Notes under the pieces: model-generated
Database searches by the model: none
Seen by the model: only the letters and a program-made list of their open reading frames with translations
What the model was told of the DNA's origin: nothing
Assembly: GCF_964204645.1 (NCBI RefSeq)
Contig: NC_134033.1
Span: forward strand, 4,870,231-4,934,230
Length of the DNA stretch: 64,000 nucleotides
Direction: 5' to 3'
Origin: Tubulanus polymorphus
Taxonomy: Eukaryota; Nemertea; Palaeonemertea; Tubulaniformes; Tubulanidae
Shown here: one piece after another, positions 11,103-21,772 of the stretch
How positions within the stretch are numbered: position 1 is the stretch's first letter
How the letters are laid out: every line of letters starts with the position of its first letter
Program-made: the position numbers and the translations under genes

Positions 11103-11444
11103 AAATATATACAAAACCACTGAATTAACGGTTTACCAAGCAAGATAAACAATACTGATTTAGGAGGAGTCTACAGTAATTGGGGTATGAAAGTGATTCA
11201 GACGCTTCCTCGAAATTTGAAATTTTCTCCTTGAAAACTCCTGGATCCAGTTCCACAGTTCCCAGTTAAGATTTAAATCACAGAAAATGAATTAACTTTA
11301 ACTCAGAGTTAACTTTAACTCACAACTGTGGAACTGGGTCCTGATATCTGGGAATGACCGATCTGATGGATAATTGTATGAATATTATTGAAATTCGTGA
11401 ATAACGAAAATAATTGGAATCGTTTCGTTAAATTTTTTTTGCAG
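10505..11444. other. Gap: TA microsatellite and a short palindromic MITE
   Basis: No gene seen. It holds a (TA)n run at about 11071-11101 and the palindromic element at 11243-11341. Confidence 0.5.
11243..11341. mobile_element. Palindromic MITE family, copy 1 (99 bp)
   Basis: The ends GGATCCAGTTCCACAGTT and AACTGTGGAACTGGGTCC are inverted repeats with one mismatch. The core is rich in GAGTTAACTTTAACTCA words, themselves nearly palindromic, so the whole element can fold. Related copies are at 34842-34951, 43369-43470 and 60894-61003. Confidence 0.75.
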
Positions 11445-11555
11445 AAAGCGCCGGATTCAACGACGCTTGAAGACGCCGATTATTCCTGCGAGACGTGCGA
11501 TCGCGGATTCAAACAAGAGGATAAATATAAAGAACACTGCGATCAACATGTCAAG
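11445..11555 (+). CDS. Isolated C2H2 zinc-finger exon, NUFIP1-like
   Basis: A 37-codon open exon flanked by a strong acceptor (poly-T then GCAG) and a donor (AAG/GTAGGG), phase 0 on both sides. It encodes an acidic lead-in and one finger, CETCDRGFKQEDKYKEHCDQH, with spacing C-x2-C-x12-H-x3-H. The TCDRGFK core is what I know from NUFIP1, a nuclear RNA-binding/snoRNP assembly factor; this is recall of the family, not a search. No neighbouring exon of such a gene is visible within several kb. It may be one exon of a gene with long introns, or an exon copied into the locus by a transposon. Confidence 0.55.
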
Positions 11556-11852
11556 GTAGGGAAGATCTTTACGAAATAGATATTCTTTTTTTAACCCTTT
11601 CAATTTCGAAGGACTTGTCAAATCCCATAAGGGCACTTTGACGTCACAAAGGGACAATATTAGGCGTAATCCTGCACTAAGTTGTACCAATCATCTGTTT
11701 GTTGAAAAAAGGGAAAAGGGCATAAATTTGATGGACTTTTACAAGTTCCCATGGATCAACCTTTGCTAGCAAATTCTTACCCTAAACTGCTGGACATAAT
11801 TTAATAATTCTGAAAAAATTACACCACAGCGAAAAATTGTATAAAATTTCAG

Positions 11853-11902
11853 AATCTTGCATCTCATCACAGGGTTAGATAGAGTGCTATATGTAGTTAA
11901 AA
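11853..11902 (+). repeat. 50-bp dispersed repeat, second copy
   Basis: Partner of 8996-9045. Its right edge abuts the broken end of a GPCR fragment (11897-12130), suggesting that it marks a rearrangement joint. Confidence 0.6.
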
Positions 11903-12130
11903 CGGAAATCGGATGATACAAAGACGCTCGACCTCGATAATAATCAGGAGACTGGGTCCGTAGCAAGAGTTGGTGCTGTTGTAGAACTGTTGACCCGCGG
12001 AGAGGAACCAGGAGTTCACGGGTATACAAATCGAGCCGTTGATATGGAAACACAACGTGTTGACTAACGTCCACATGAGCATGTAGTGCCAATTACTCCT
12101 CGGAAAATTCAAGCCAAAGTCCAAGTTCAT
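11897..12130 (-). pseudogene. Rhodopsin-class GPCR fragment, TM2 to TM3
   Basis: On the - strand: NWHYMLMWTLVNTLCF (TM2 end), CIPVNSWFLSAGQQFYN and VERLCIIRFPF (TM3). It matches the fragment at 8189-8735 through TM3, then stops abruptly after RFPF at the 50-bp repeat. It is open but too short to be a receptor. Confidence 0.7.
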
Positions 12131-12812
12131 TACGATACGGATTATAGCTCACTTGCTGTTCATTATCATGCATTACAACTTCGTGTTATTTTGTAGTAAA
12201 TAGTCAAGCCATTCGTATCTAGTTTCTCATATAAGCTTTGACTTAAATCCCACAATAACCATTTTTCTTTTTGCAAAAAAAGTGTCATGGCGCATTCGGC
12301 CGGCTTGAGGAGTTTTAGGTAAGGCGGATACGGGCGGCGTGCGTCCCTAAGTTGCAAGATTGGCTGTAGAATTAACTAAGTTGGTCTTAGACTGGTCTTA
12401 AGTATAAGCCATGACTGTGCAACTGGCCCCTAATATAGCACCATACCCCGTATACCGCCCAAATCACTCTGCATTTATGTGGGCGGTATATCGGGATTAA
12501 CTATTAGATATCTATGTCTATTTGAATACGTTCTATATATCAATATGAATATATATTTGATTATAACACTACAAACCGGGAGAGACTACGTCTATTATAA
12601 AATATCTATATTTGACCACAGTGACACGGTATCAATTTGTTTCGAAGCTCTGGATCGGAGCGATATACTGCTCAACTTCTGCCGACGACAGAGACCCGTC
12701 AACCCACTAACCAGTGACGTCAGTCGTTTGGAACTAGTTGCACGGCGTTACTGACGTCACGTCGCAGTCGACCTGCATCAACCTACTGTATCTGATTCTT
12801 GATCATTTTTGC
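12131..12812. other. Gap without a supported gene
   Basis: A + strand frame ending near 12752 looks compositionally protein-like (IFDHSDTVSICFEALDRSD) but matches nothing I know and has no clear splice sites. No other feature seen. Confidence 0.35.
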
Positions 12813-13286
12813 TTATTCGCTCGCTGTTTTGGAGGCTTTGGAGGTTTGACCCAGTTTGAATTTCGCTCGACACATATCGAACACTCGTTTGTTGACGATG
12901 AAAGCCAAGAAAACCAGAAAACCTTGAGACGAGTTCAACAAATTGAAGAAATACCAGAGATAATCGTTATTTACGAACGACGCTATGAACCCGACCACCC
13001 ACGTGACCACTAAAGCCATCCGGTAGAAAATGAATGTGGTCGTCCTCATCTGTTGAGCGTTAGATGAAGAAGTGGACATCGCGGCAAATGACCGGTGAAT
13101 GTGGCAAACTGTAGCTACGAATAGAATTATACTGACCAGATCGATAATACCGATTTACGATTTACGATTTTATTTACACTACAACCATTTCCATGGTATA
13201 TGGAGGAAAACTATTACACATGTATATACAAATATTTACATAACAAAACACTGAAGTGGTTAAAATTTAGAGAATGAAAAACTTAA

Positions 13287-13290
<4 letters not shown>

Positions 13291-13335
<45 letters not shown>
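13291..13335. repeat. (TA)n microsatellite
   Basis: Uninterrupted TA dinucleotides inside the 3' region of the LINE. Confidence 0.9.
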
Positions 13336-13340
<5 letters not shown>

Positions 13341-13670
13341 ACTATTTACAATACTATATATACTATTGGAGGGATCTATATACATCTACGCCGGTCTTAA
13401 TGAATTTAGCTAATTTGACCGTTGGGTTTTTCAGAATATCAAGGGTTTTAAAGGTATTCAAATTCAAATATTTTTTGCGGGGTTCGTTTGGTAAGGTATA
13501 GTCAAACAGAAAATGGGATTCGTCACCGAAAGTATTACAAGTAGGGCATATTCTATCGGCTCTGTCTAAATGAAGGTTTGAAAATTTGTTCACAGGTAAA
13601 ACATAGGACCCGACCCTAAATTCAAATAAACTAGTTCCTATGTCATCACCAAGTTCTATTATATACTTCT

Positions 13671-15284
13671 CTAACCTAATATCATTTTATATTGCCTCAA
13701 GTTATTGTATATCGGATTAGTATTTATGGCAGATACGGTTTCTTGAAGGTGCTGGTCACGGAGTATCTGTTTTATTCGTTTTGAAAAAGATTTACTGTTA
13801 GTCATGAATTGCTGCGTCCAAATGCAGGACAAACCACAGTCATAAAAGGTTTTCTTTATATATGATAACCAAGGGCTCTTAAATTTATCTCTTAAAAATA
13901 AATTGAAAGATATTTTATAAAGTATTGAATTAAGTTTGGTTTGCTTTCCAGATACTGTTTTAACCCAATAGTTTATCATCCTGCGTCTAACATCTATATT
14001 CAAAGGATAACGTCCTAGCTCTGATAAAACTTGTAAGTTGCGAGAATATTTAGTCACTTTCATTAAGATATTACAGAAGAAGCAGTGAATATTTTCTAAT
14101 AAATCAAGATTTTCGTATCCCCAGATTTCACACCCATACATGGCTATTGGAGCAACACACATATCAAATAATTTAAACATAACATCTATGGGCAATTTCA
14201 AAAGTCTGCCTTTTTGAACGATCGAAAACATTGCTCTCATAGCTTTATCGTAAAGATACTTTTTTGCCTTATGAAAGTTACCATTCCAATTAAATTTAAC
14301 TCCGAGATAAACATAATCTTCAACTACCTCTAACTCTTGATCACCAAACATAAATTTCGAAATCGTTTTTATCCGGGATTTACTTCGCGCAAATAGTAGT
14401 ACTTTAGTTTTCTCTGAGTTTACAGTGAGACCATTAGCCGCACAATATTTAAATAAGGTATCTAAGTGTAGCTGAAGAGATTTCTCATCCTCAGCAAGAA
14501 TAACTTTAACATCTGCGTATAGTATTATGAATACATTCAGTAAAGTATCAATATCCTCGGCACGATTCAAATTTAGTTTTTCAATAAATGACAAAGTCGG
14601 TTTTCCGCGATCAATGAAAAATTCTTCAATGTCGTTTAAGAATAACGAAAAGAGGATAGATGAGAGATTTTCGCCTTGTCTTAAGCCTCTATCAGCTGCA
14701 AAGTATTGTGACGTGCAACCATTAAATTTAACACATGATTTTATGGAATTATACATATTTTTGACCACATTGAAAAAGTTTCCATTAACACTGTTAGCAA
14801 TTTATTTTCGCCATAACGTTACCCTACAAATCGAGTCGATAGCTTTCTTAAAATCATTTAAGGGGCAACAAAGTCTTCTACGATTGTTTTAAACGTGTAA
14901 ATATGATCAATGGTGGAATATTTCGATCTAAAGCCAGCCTGGGCTTCACTTATAATGTCATTCGTATCTAGGAATGTTGACAATCTTTGATTTAGGATAC
15001 TTGTAAATAACTTACCAAGACAGCTAACTAAGGTAATACCTATAATTATCAGGATTAGAAGGATCGCCATTCTTTTTGAAAATGGGTTTGATGACGCATA
15101 TAGACCACATCTCTGGAACATATCCTGTTTTAAGAACTAAATTGAATATTTTTTGTAATATATCAACCAAAAACGGATACTGACTAACTCCCAAAAGCTC
15201 ATTCGTGATTCCATCAATGCCTGGGGCCTTATTGTTTTTGAGTAAAGAGTTTTTGTTCCGCTCGTAGAGTTTAGCATCGACCAA
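13671..15284 (-). pseudogene. LINE reverse transcriptase remnants
   Basis: Pieces of one RT in order on the - strand: NNKAPGIDGITNELL and GYVPEMWSICVIKPIFKKNG (15284-15024), then SEAQAGFRSKYSTIDHI (15121-14858), then ADRGLRQGENLSSILFSLFLNDI and YLGVKFNWNGNF (14768-13671). The catalytic box reads ILYADV instead of the usual YADD, so one metal-binding Asp is lost. With the frame breaks this marks an inactive copy. Confidence 0.85.
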
Positions 15285-15411
15285 TACTTTTTTGGGTTAT
15301 TAATTTCGCATTCTCTCAATTCCTTAATAAATTCATCTTTTTGTTTTTTCTTATTTCCTCGGATGACCTTTTCATAGTTTTTAGATGAGTTCTTAAGGGA
15401 TTCAAAATTGG

Positions 15412-15528
15412 AAGGGGTAGGGCAACCCCAATATCTTTTTTTCATATAATTATATCTCTTCTGTGCATCTCTACAGTCCCTGCCATACAATTATATGAAA
15501 AAAAGATATTGGGGTTGCCTTACCCCTT
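15412..15528. repeat. Inverted repeat inside the LINE
   Basis: Arms of about 40 bases (15412-15452 and 15487-15528) are near-perfect reverse complements around a 34-base loop, built around CCCCAATATCTTTTTTTC. It sits where the endonuclease domain should be, so it probably marks a template-switch or deletion joint. Confidence 0.75.
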
Positions 15529-15571
15529 ATTAAGGTCTTCCTCGCAAAAGCCTTTTAAGTCCTCGGTATTC

Positions 15572-15946
15572 TCATTTTCGGATTCCTCGACGCCGTAGAA
15601 GATCAAATTGGTCAGATTTGATAATTGCGTCCTGATCACCGACAACTTTCTCTAAATCGCGAACTTTGCTTCTAAGTTGTTCGTTTTCACTCTTTAGTTG
15701 TAATACGTCCTGGTGGCAAAATTCAAGCGATTGTTTAACTTCGGTCATGTCCTTCTGCAAGTCGTCCAGAAGCTCTAATTTCGAAAGCTGGGAAAGAATC
15801 GCATCAAGTTTTGACGATATTCCATTGTCTGCTTCCTCACGTGATGCCGTTTCCTCAGTCGATTTATGATTCTGGCGATTCGGTCGATTTGATGCTGCAG
15901 TCTTCTGCTTCTTGTTAGGTGGTGAAACACTTTGTCTTCCCGCCAT
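15572..15946 (-). CDS. LINE ORF1-like coiled-coil protein
   Basis: 124 codons from an ATG. A basic, Gln/Asn/Ser-rich start (SPPNKKQKTAASNRPNRQ) is followed by a heptad-rich coiled coil (LSKLELLDDLQKDMTEVKQ, then LQLKSENEQLRSKVRDLEK). This is the usual plan of LINE ORF1 nucleic-acid chaperones, truncated after the coiled coil. It is part of the LINE at 13155-16382. Confidence 0.6.
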   Translation of the reverse strand: MAGRQSVSPPNKKQKTAASNRPNRQNHKSTEETASREEADNGISSKLDAILSQLSKLELLDDLQKDMTEVKQSLEFCHQDVLQLKSENEQLRSKVRDLEKVVGDQDAIIKSDQFDLLRRRGIRK

Positions 15947-17831
15947 TTTCTCCAGGTCTCACCGAACGTCACACAGATTTTGTGGTTGAAAAAGAAAAAC
16001 AAATCGGTTAAGTTTCAATATATAGAAACGGGATCAACTGGCCGCAAAGAATTAAACTAGGCTAAACTTAACTAATCTAGGCCCTACGCACGTTAGTTCG
16101 TTTGTTACCAACCGGTTCAATTTGAATTAGTCTTAGTTGACTATGCAATGTTAATTCGTTTGATGTAAACTACTAGTTTTTAGTGTCTGTCGTGGCCGAA
16201 TAATTAAACCCAAATTCTCAGCTAATACGGGATAAACGCACAAAAACGGCAACGGAATAGCACTAAGTTAGAAAAAATAGTTTCCTTGGATAATGTTTGT
16301 AACTAAAATGTGAATATATACCTTGACGGTTGTTTGAATAATTCAAGGAGCGCGCCGAAAGTACGTCCGCACAGTATCATACACCGATCGATAGAACGAA
16401 CGCCATCAATAGGGAGAAACTGGAACTAAACCAACAAGTGTCGGGGCTTCCGTAAACCGCACCGGAGTAGTGAGTGGTATCGGTGTTGTGTAGGACGATA
16501 CAGGGTCCGACAATGAGGAATGGAGAAAACCAAACTGATAGTAGATAGTACAGTAACGTCTTAGGAGAATCGATCAGTGTACGAATAGCAGAAAATGTAG
16601 TGAACATGTGAACAGAAACAGCGGCCATAGAAGCGAAAACAACCATCCAAATATAGTGTTTAACAGCGGCCATCGACACGCAAGGTAATCGATCATCAAC
16701 GCCGACCAGGCTGGAAATATGAAGAGTTTGAGCCACGGCGAGAGTTATACAGAGATTGACGATGAGTTTACCGGGAAGAGTTCGCTGATCGGGTATATTC
16801 AAGTAGATTACGACCGTTATCACGAGACTGACGACGGACAGACAGCTAAAGGTGAAGGTTATCAGAAAATCGCGATCGGAAAATAACGAACTGACCGTTA
16901 TTTTGAATTTTGAATCGTTTTGTCGTCTGCAAACCATGGCTCCTTCACTAGAATACACTCGCACGCAGTCGGTGATTTTAGTGGAACATTTAATCGATTT
17001 TACTATTTGCATTTTCCCGTCGTCGCTGGTAATTTGAAAAATTCTGTAATATTTGAAAGACGGGTTGGACTGGGCTAGAAATGAGTTACTTCCGGTTTGG
17101 GTCATATTATTTTCTACGTCTGCCTCTGTATCGATGACGTCACAGCGAGTATTCTTAGTCAAACTCGTAGTCGACAACTCGTAACCGGAAATGGTCACAA
17201 GAATGCCATCTTCACCGAATTGACACGTGATCATCGCCTCATATTTGCTCAAGATTGATTCCATAGTGACGTCACCGAGAAACTCTTTGTGATTGGTAAG
17301 CGTGAAGTCGCGTCTGTACAATGACGATTCATAGCTTAAAGATGATAAACTTCCTATTTCTGTAATCTTTGATTTATCGACAACGCCGCAGACTTTCACT
17401 TTGAAATACATCAATTCATACCCAAAGTTTTTCATAACAAATCGCTGAGTTTCGTTAAACGTAATAAAGAAAGAGAAATACACGCGTACGGATATTCTAG
17501 GCCATTCGTTCTCAACAAGCCGACAGATGGCGTTGTCTTCGTCGGTACCCTTAGTCGATCCCCGTAAACAGCCGTATCCGCGTCATCTACGCGTCTCCTG
17601 GTCGAATATTTCGTTTGTTTCCGAGCAGAGAAATTCTTTCGGCGCCCACGAGATGACGGGCATTCCCGCAGTTCGAAATTCTACGTCGCTCGCGAGACTG
17701 AAATCGAGTAAGATGTTCAAACCGAATGTTTTTTGGCCGGTTTGATCATAGTTACAAACTAAGGTCCATTCGTTTAAAGCGCTGTCACTCAGTTCACATT
17801 TGATACAGTAATAGTAAAAAATCCTGATACT

Positions 17832-17848
17832 CCCCCCCCCCCCCCCCC
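17832..17848. repeat. Poly-C run (17 bases)
   Basis: Homopolymer just beyond the break point of GPCR copy C. Its length is likely unstable and prone to miscalling. Confidence 0.9.
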
Positions 17849-18009
17849 AGGATTACATCAGGCTTTCCGTAGACGTCGGTGATACGTGGGGACGTAGGAA
17901 TCCTAAGGTATCGAAATCAAGATTTTGGGAGTCGAATATCTGGTCATGGTTATCATTCCTCATTCGCATGAAAAGTCGCTTTCCTGGGCCACATTTAACC
18001 ACCAGAAAT

Positions 18010-18290
18010 GCAAGTCAGGATTGAGTTGAGAGACATGAAAGTCTCGAATAGAAATCAAACGTGATTATAGATCACTCAGTTCAGTTTTTAGTGGGTTTCT
18101 TATACATTGAAAGAGTGTACACTGTATCCTGAACGATTATCATATGCCAAACTGCATTACATATCCTGAATCATCATCAGAGCAGTGTAGCCCGATCAGC
18201 ACAAAACAAACGAAACAAGGCAATTCGATACTACGTATCTATGTCCCCCGCGATAGCCAGTAGGGAATGAATGACCCCCGAAGACACTAA
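18010..18290. repeat. Repeat unit shared with 20495-20830, left part
   Basis: GGATTGAGTTGAGA, the AGTGTACACTGTAT stretch and the ATGCCAAACTGCATTACAT word match 20495-20640 in order. The homologous right part resumes at 19205-19340 (AGCAAACAAAGTGAACGAGG, then GTGGATAATTGGACTG). The tandem array between them therefore looks inserted. Confidence 0.6.
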
Positions 18291-18406
18291 TCTTTGGTAT
18301 AGAAAAATGATGAGTGTATCCATGGATAACCATACTATGAAATATCATTTTCCTGCTATGTAATTTAAGAATTGAGTTTACAGGGTTTTAGGCAAAAGAC
18401 GTCTAC

Positions 18407-19195
18407 CAACCTTGACCTTTGACCCTAGAACTCCAAAATCACTAATGCACATCCTCTCCCCAGGGGTAATCATACTATGAAATAGCATTGTTCTGTTATT
18501 AATGGTTCTTCTTGGATCGTGTTTCCAAGCTTTCATATGAATAATATCTAGTGACCTTGACATTTTTCCCCAAAATCAATAGGGCACATCCTCTCCCTAG
18601 GGGTAATCATGCGATGTAATATCATTGCATTGCTATCAACAGTTCTTTCTGAATCACATTCACGACACAAGGTTTCACATGAATGACCTGAAGTGACCTT
18701 GACCTTTGATCCTTGGAGCCCAGAATCAATAGGGCACATCCTCTCCCTAGGGGTAGTCATACTACGTAATATCATGGTCCTGCTATCAACGGTTCGTCTT
18801 GAATCGCGTTCACAAGGTTTCACATGAATAACCTGTAGTGACCTTGACCTTTGGTCCTTGGACCCCAAAATCAATAGGGCACATTCTCTCCCTAGGGGTA
18901 ATCATACTGCGTAATATCATAGTCCTGCGATCAACGGTTCTTCTTGAATCGCGTTCACAAGGTTTCACATGAATGACCTGTAATGACCTTGACCTTTGGT
19001 CATTGGACCCCAAAATCATTAGGGCACATCCTCTCCATAGTGGTAGTCATACTGTGTAATATCATAGTCCCGCGATCAACGGTTCGTCTTGAATCGCGTT
19101 CACAAGCTCATGCGGACGGACGGACAGACGGACGGACGGAGGCGGATACCAAGTCCCCAGCTCGCGGCCTACGCCGCGCGGGGGACAATAACAAG
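18407..19195 (-). repeat. Tandem array of about five 145-bp units with a GGAC-rich end
   Basis: Units start near 18407, 18550, 18692, 18838 and 18984. Each begins with or contains TGACCTTGACCTTTGGTCC, CAAAATCAATAGGGCACATC and CTCTCCCTAGGGGTA. The array ends in (GGAC)n at 19115-19140 and the self-complementary GTCCCCAGCTCGCGGCC / GCGCGGGGGAC. Frames on the - strand are by-products of the repeat period. Internal minisatellites with a stable hairpin end suggest a non-autonomous mobile element; the class is not resolved. Confidence 0.8.
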
Positions 19196-19199
19196 GATT

Positions 19200-21600
19200 A
19201 GTTTATAAATCAAAGAGCAAACAAAGTGAACGAGGCCTCGGACTCTTCATCTACCGGGTCAGGAAGCCTAGAGTTTAGTGACTGTACCTGCCTGCACTGT
19301 GGATAATTGGACTGTTCGCTGAGTGGCGGGTCTGTATGAATTCTGTTGATAATAATTCAAGAAATTACAAGTAATCATCTTACACGATTTAATCGAATTT
19401 TTCCAAAAATCGAATAATGCTCGAATTCCTAGCTGTTAAACCTTACACATTGTCAGAGAGCCAGAAGTGTGTTGTATTCATCAACCATCGAAACGAGCAT
19501 CGACAAACTAACTTGAAATGAACATTTAAATTATATTTGAAGAACAAGACTGATTTTTCCACGGGCTCCAGCGGTTGGATCATCGATTGTCACCGTAAAG
19601 TTACCGAGATGTGGGGGAAACGCTGACTTTTATGAATTCATGAGTTTGATAAATTGATCCGAGTTAATGTTGAAGAATGGCATCTTATTAATGATTTTAA
19701 TTAGGATCGTCAACGCGCGTTGTGGTTCCTGATGTGGCTGGATGAGCTTGGGAGGAACTACGTAATTCACACATTAGTCGTGCTGCATCGTCACAATATA
19801 TAACTAATTTCGACCACGTTCACTACATAAGGCGTGGAGCCACTTAATGGTGTCTTAGTTGATATCCGAGTATCATGATTAGGTTGTTCGTGTAATCATC
19901 GAGGTCTAATGAACATGGCGTAGCCGGGGGAGACAGTTCACGTGTGAAATTCATCGAACTCCATTTTTGTGCGCTAAAAATATGCTTTAAATATTAAGGG
20001 ATATCCGAGCGCTTTCCGACCTTTTGAAGCCCTTTGTCAAGTTACCTATTGGACAATTTCGACAGCGGAATAATTAACACGCAGAGAGCACATAGAGACA
20101 AATATTCCCTCTATTTTTAGGTTTCTCCTTAACACTAGAATTTCAGTTTCGTAAATGTCTACTAGACAACGACTAAAGTTCTAATTGTACAGTTAGTTTA
20201 GATAAACAAATAAATTTGGGAGTCATCGTTCAGAGAAACCCCGGGCCACGCGATGACTATAGTCTACACGGACGAAAACGAAATCGCCTCGTAAGAATTC
20301 AGCGAGATGAACGTCAAAAACTCCGATTCACAGAAGATTTGACCTGAAAAGTGTCACTAAAACTTACGTCGTCGCAAATACATTAAAGTATTACGTCGCT
20401 GTAGAAATATATATGTCGGGACGTTATTACGTTGCAAAAAAAACATGCGTCGGTGCAGCGCTCATATTTGTTACATTCATCGCGTTAATTCCCACATAAG
20501 GATTGAGTTGAGACACATGAACAGAACGGTGATTAGACAGTTTAGTTTAGTTTAGTTCAGTTTAGAGGATTTGTATTCAAAGAAAATGACAGTGTACTTT
20601 TGCCTGCGAACGATTTTGATGCCAAACCGCATTGCATCTATAAATGCAATGCGGTTTGGCATCAAAATCTCTATCAATCATAGAGTAATGGAGCATGAGC
20701 AAGAAAATAACGAATTAACAACGGTCAGTTAAAAAAATCGAAAAGCGAACAGAGTGAGCGCAGTGTATGTACCTGTCATTGACACTTCACCGGGAGGAGA
20801 AGAGTACCTTCAGCGTGGATGATTGGATTGAATGGTAGGTGATTTATTTGTTTTACAATAATATCATAAAACAAATATATTATATTCAACCCCCAATATA
20901 CCACCCTCGAATATCTTGCATTTCAAGATTATGAAAACAGCAAATAATCATTTAATACGTATCTCATGCCTCACGTTGCACATCCAGAGAAAGTCGAGCA
21001 GAAGTAGAATAACTAATCTTTCTTCTTTTTAAGAACGAATGATGGTTGATTTTATTTCCTCACTGTGAAACCTTACAAATTTGTGAATGACTGTCGGATG
21101 TCTAACTAATGAAATATATTAAAATGTAGAACACCTGGACATGGGCTATCAGGATTTTTATGCCCACGTGAAAAGGGGAGGGGGCAGACAAACTCGTTCG
21201 GGTAATTGGAGTTACGCTAGGGCTTATACATTGCACTGATCGAAGTGGTGACTTGGCAATTTCTCTTTGTTATCGTTCATTTAATACAAAGAAATATTTT
21301 CTGCGTTTCAAGCGAATTTGTTTTAAAGCGGCACTTTCGGTGGAGAGAGGCGTGGCCACGGAAGAGGCGTGACACGACTATCAATCACATTGATGTGTGA
21401 CCCGCAGCTCGCGTATCTCCCATCGCATATTAAATCACCAGAAGATTCTTACCGCCGCAATCTGGCCCATGAAAACACTTTTACTGACGATATCGGATTA
21501 TTTATAACTGATCGAGAACCAAAAACTTGCATTTTCGAAAGCTGACTTTTTCTATAAGAACGGGAATTTACATTGTGTGCTCTTTGCAGCGACGTCATCG
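19200..21600. other. Gap without a gene, upstream of a GPCR
   Basis: No coding sequence supported. It includes the second copy of the repeat (20495-20830) and a perfect hairpin (20612-20669). The rest is AT-rich and featureless. Confidence 0.5.
20612..20669. repeat. Perfect hairpin: 26-bp arms, 6-base loop
   Basis: The arms 20612-20637 and 20644-20669 are exact reverse complements around CTATAA, centred on GCCAAACCGCATTGCAT. The related repeat at 18140-18165 has only one arm. The arm length fits a miRNA-like stem, but perfect pairing and location inside a repeat favour a recent inverted duplication. Confidence 0.85.
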
Positions 21601-21630
21601 TAGAGTTTTCTAATTAATTTCATAACCGTG

Positions 21631-21637
21631 TATAAAA
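21631..21637 (+). promoter_or_regulatory. TATA box of the GPCR at 21773
   Basis: TATAAAA lies 142 bases before the ATG, which leaves about 110 bases of 5' UTR. Confidence 0.5.
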
Positions 21638-21772
21638 ACTTTTTACCGAAGATCCGTCGTGAAGCAGCCGTGTGTGGATCGTGAATCACGCGAACAAGAA
21701 GAAAACATCAATCAAGTAATTGAACTTTGATGAGATATATTCACGAGTTGAAACAAATACGTCGATAAAGAA

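Larger units (their letters stand above)
13155..16382 (-). mobile_element. Degenerate non-LTR retrotransposon (LINE)
   Basis: A 3.2-kb element on the - strand inserted in GPCR copy C. The 5' end is near 16382. Then come ORF1 (15946-15572), reverse transcriptase pieces (15490-13671), a C-terminal Cys/His segment (13593-13363: CPTCNTFGDESHFLFDY) and a 3' tail of three AAATCGT-type repeats at 13155-13175. Short tandem repeats in place of poly(A) are usual in CR1/Jockey/I-type LINEs. The endonuclease domain expected between ORF1 and RT is missing. RT frames are interrupted at least three times, so it is dead. Confidence 0.85.
12813..17813 (-). pseudogene. Third secretin-superfamily GPCR copy (C), split by a LINE
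   Basis: Two pieces of the same gene flank a LINE. 12813-13154 gives TM6-TM7 and a variant tail (KLGQTSKASK). 16383-17813 gives ectodomain to TM5. They rejoin at the sequence ACCGAT, present on both sides (13149-13154 and 16383-16388), which is the target-site duplication. Relative to copies A and B it has an in-frame loss of two residues near MALVVTWVV. In the Cys-rich ectodomain the codon for a conserved Cys (ETRRC in A) is TGA (17583-17585, - strand). The 5' part is missing: homology stops at 17813, where unrelated sequence and a poly-C run begin. Without these lesions it would belong to the same family as 39830-43996. Confidence 0.85.

Noticed and set aside
12479-12754. Possible exon ending RLELVARRY
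   Set aside because: Plausible residue mix only. No acceptor in the right place and no partner exon.
13274-13501. Open frame with a poly Tyr-Ile run
   Set aside because: It translates the TA microsatellite in the LINE tail.
18378-19201. Several - strand open frames with repeated IHVKPCERDSRRTV-like text
   Set aside because: They are translations of the 145-bp tandem array, and the shared wording reflects the repeat.
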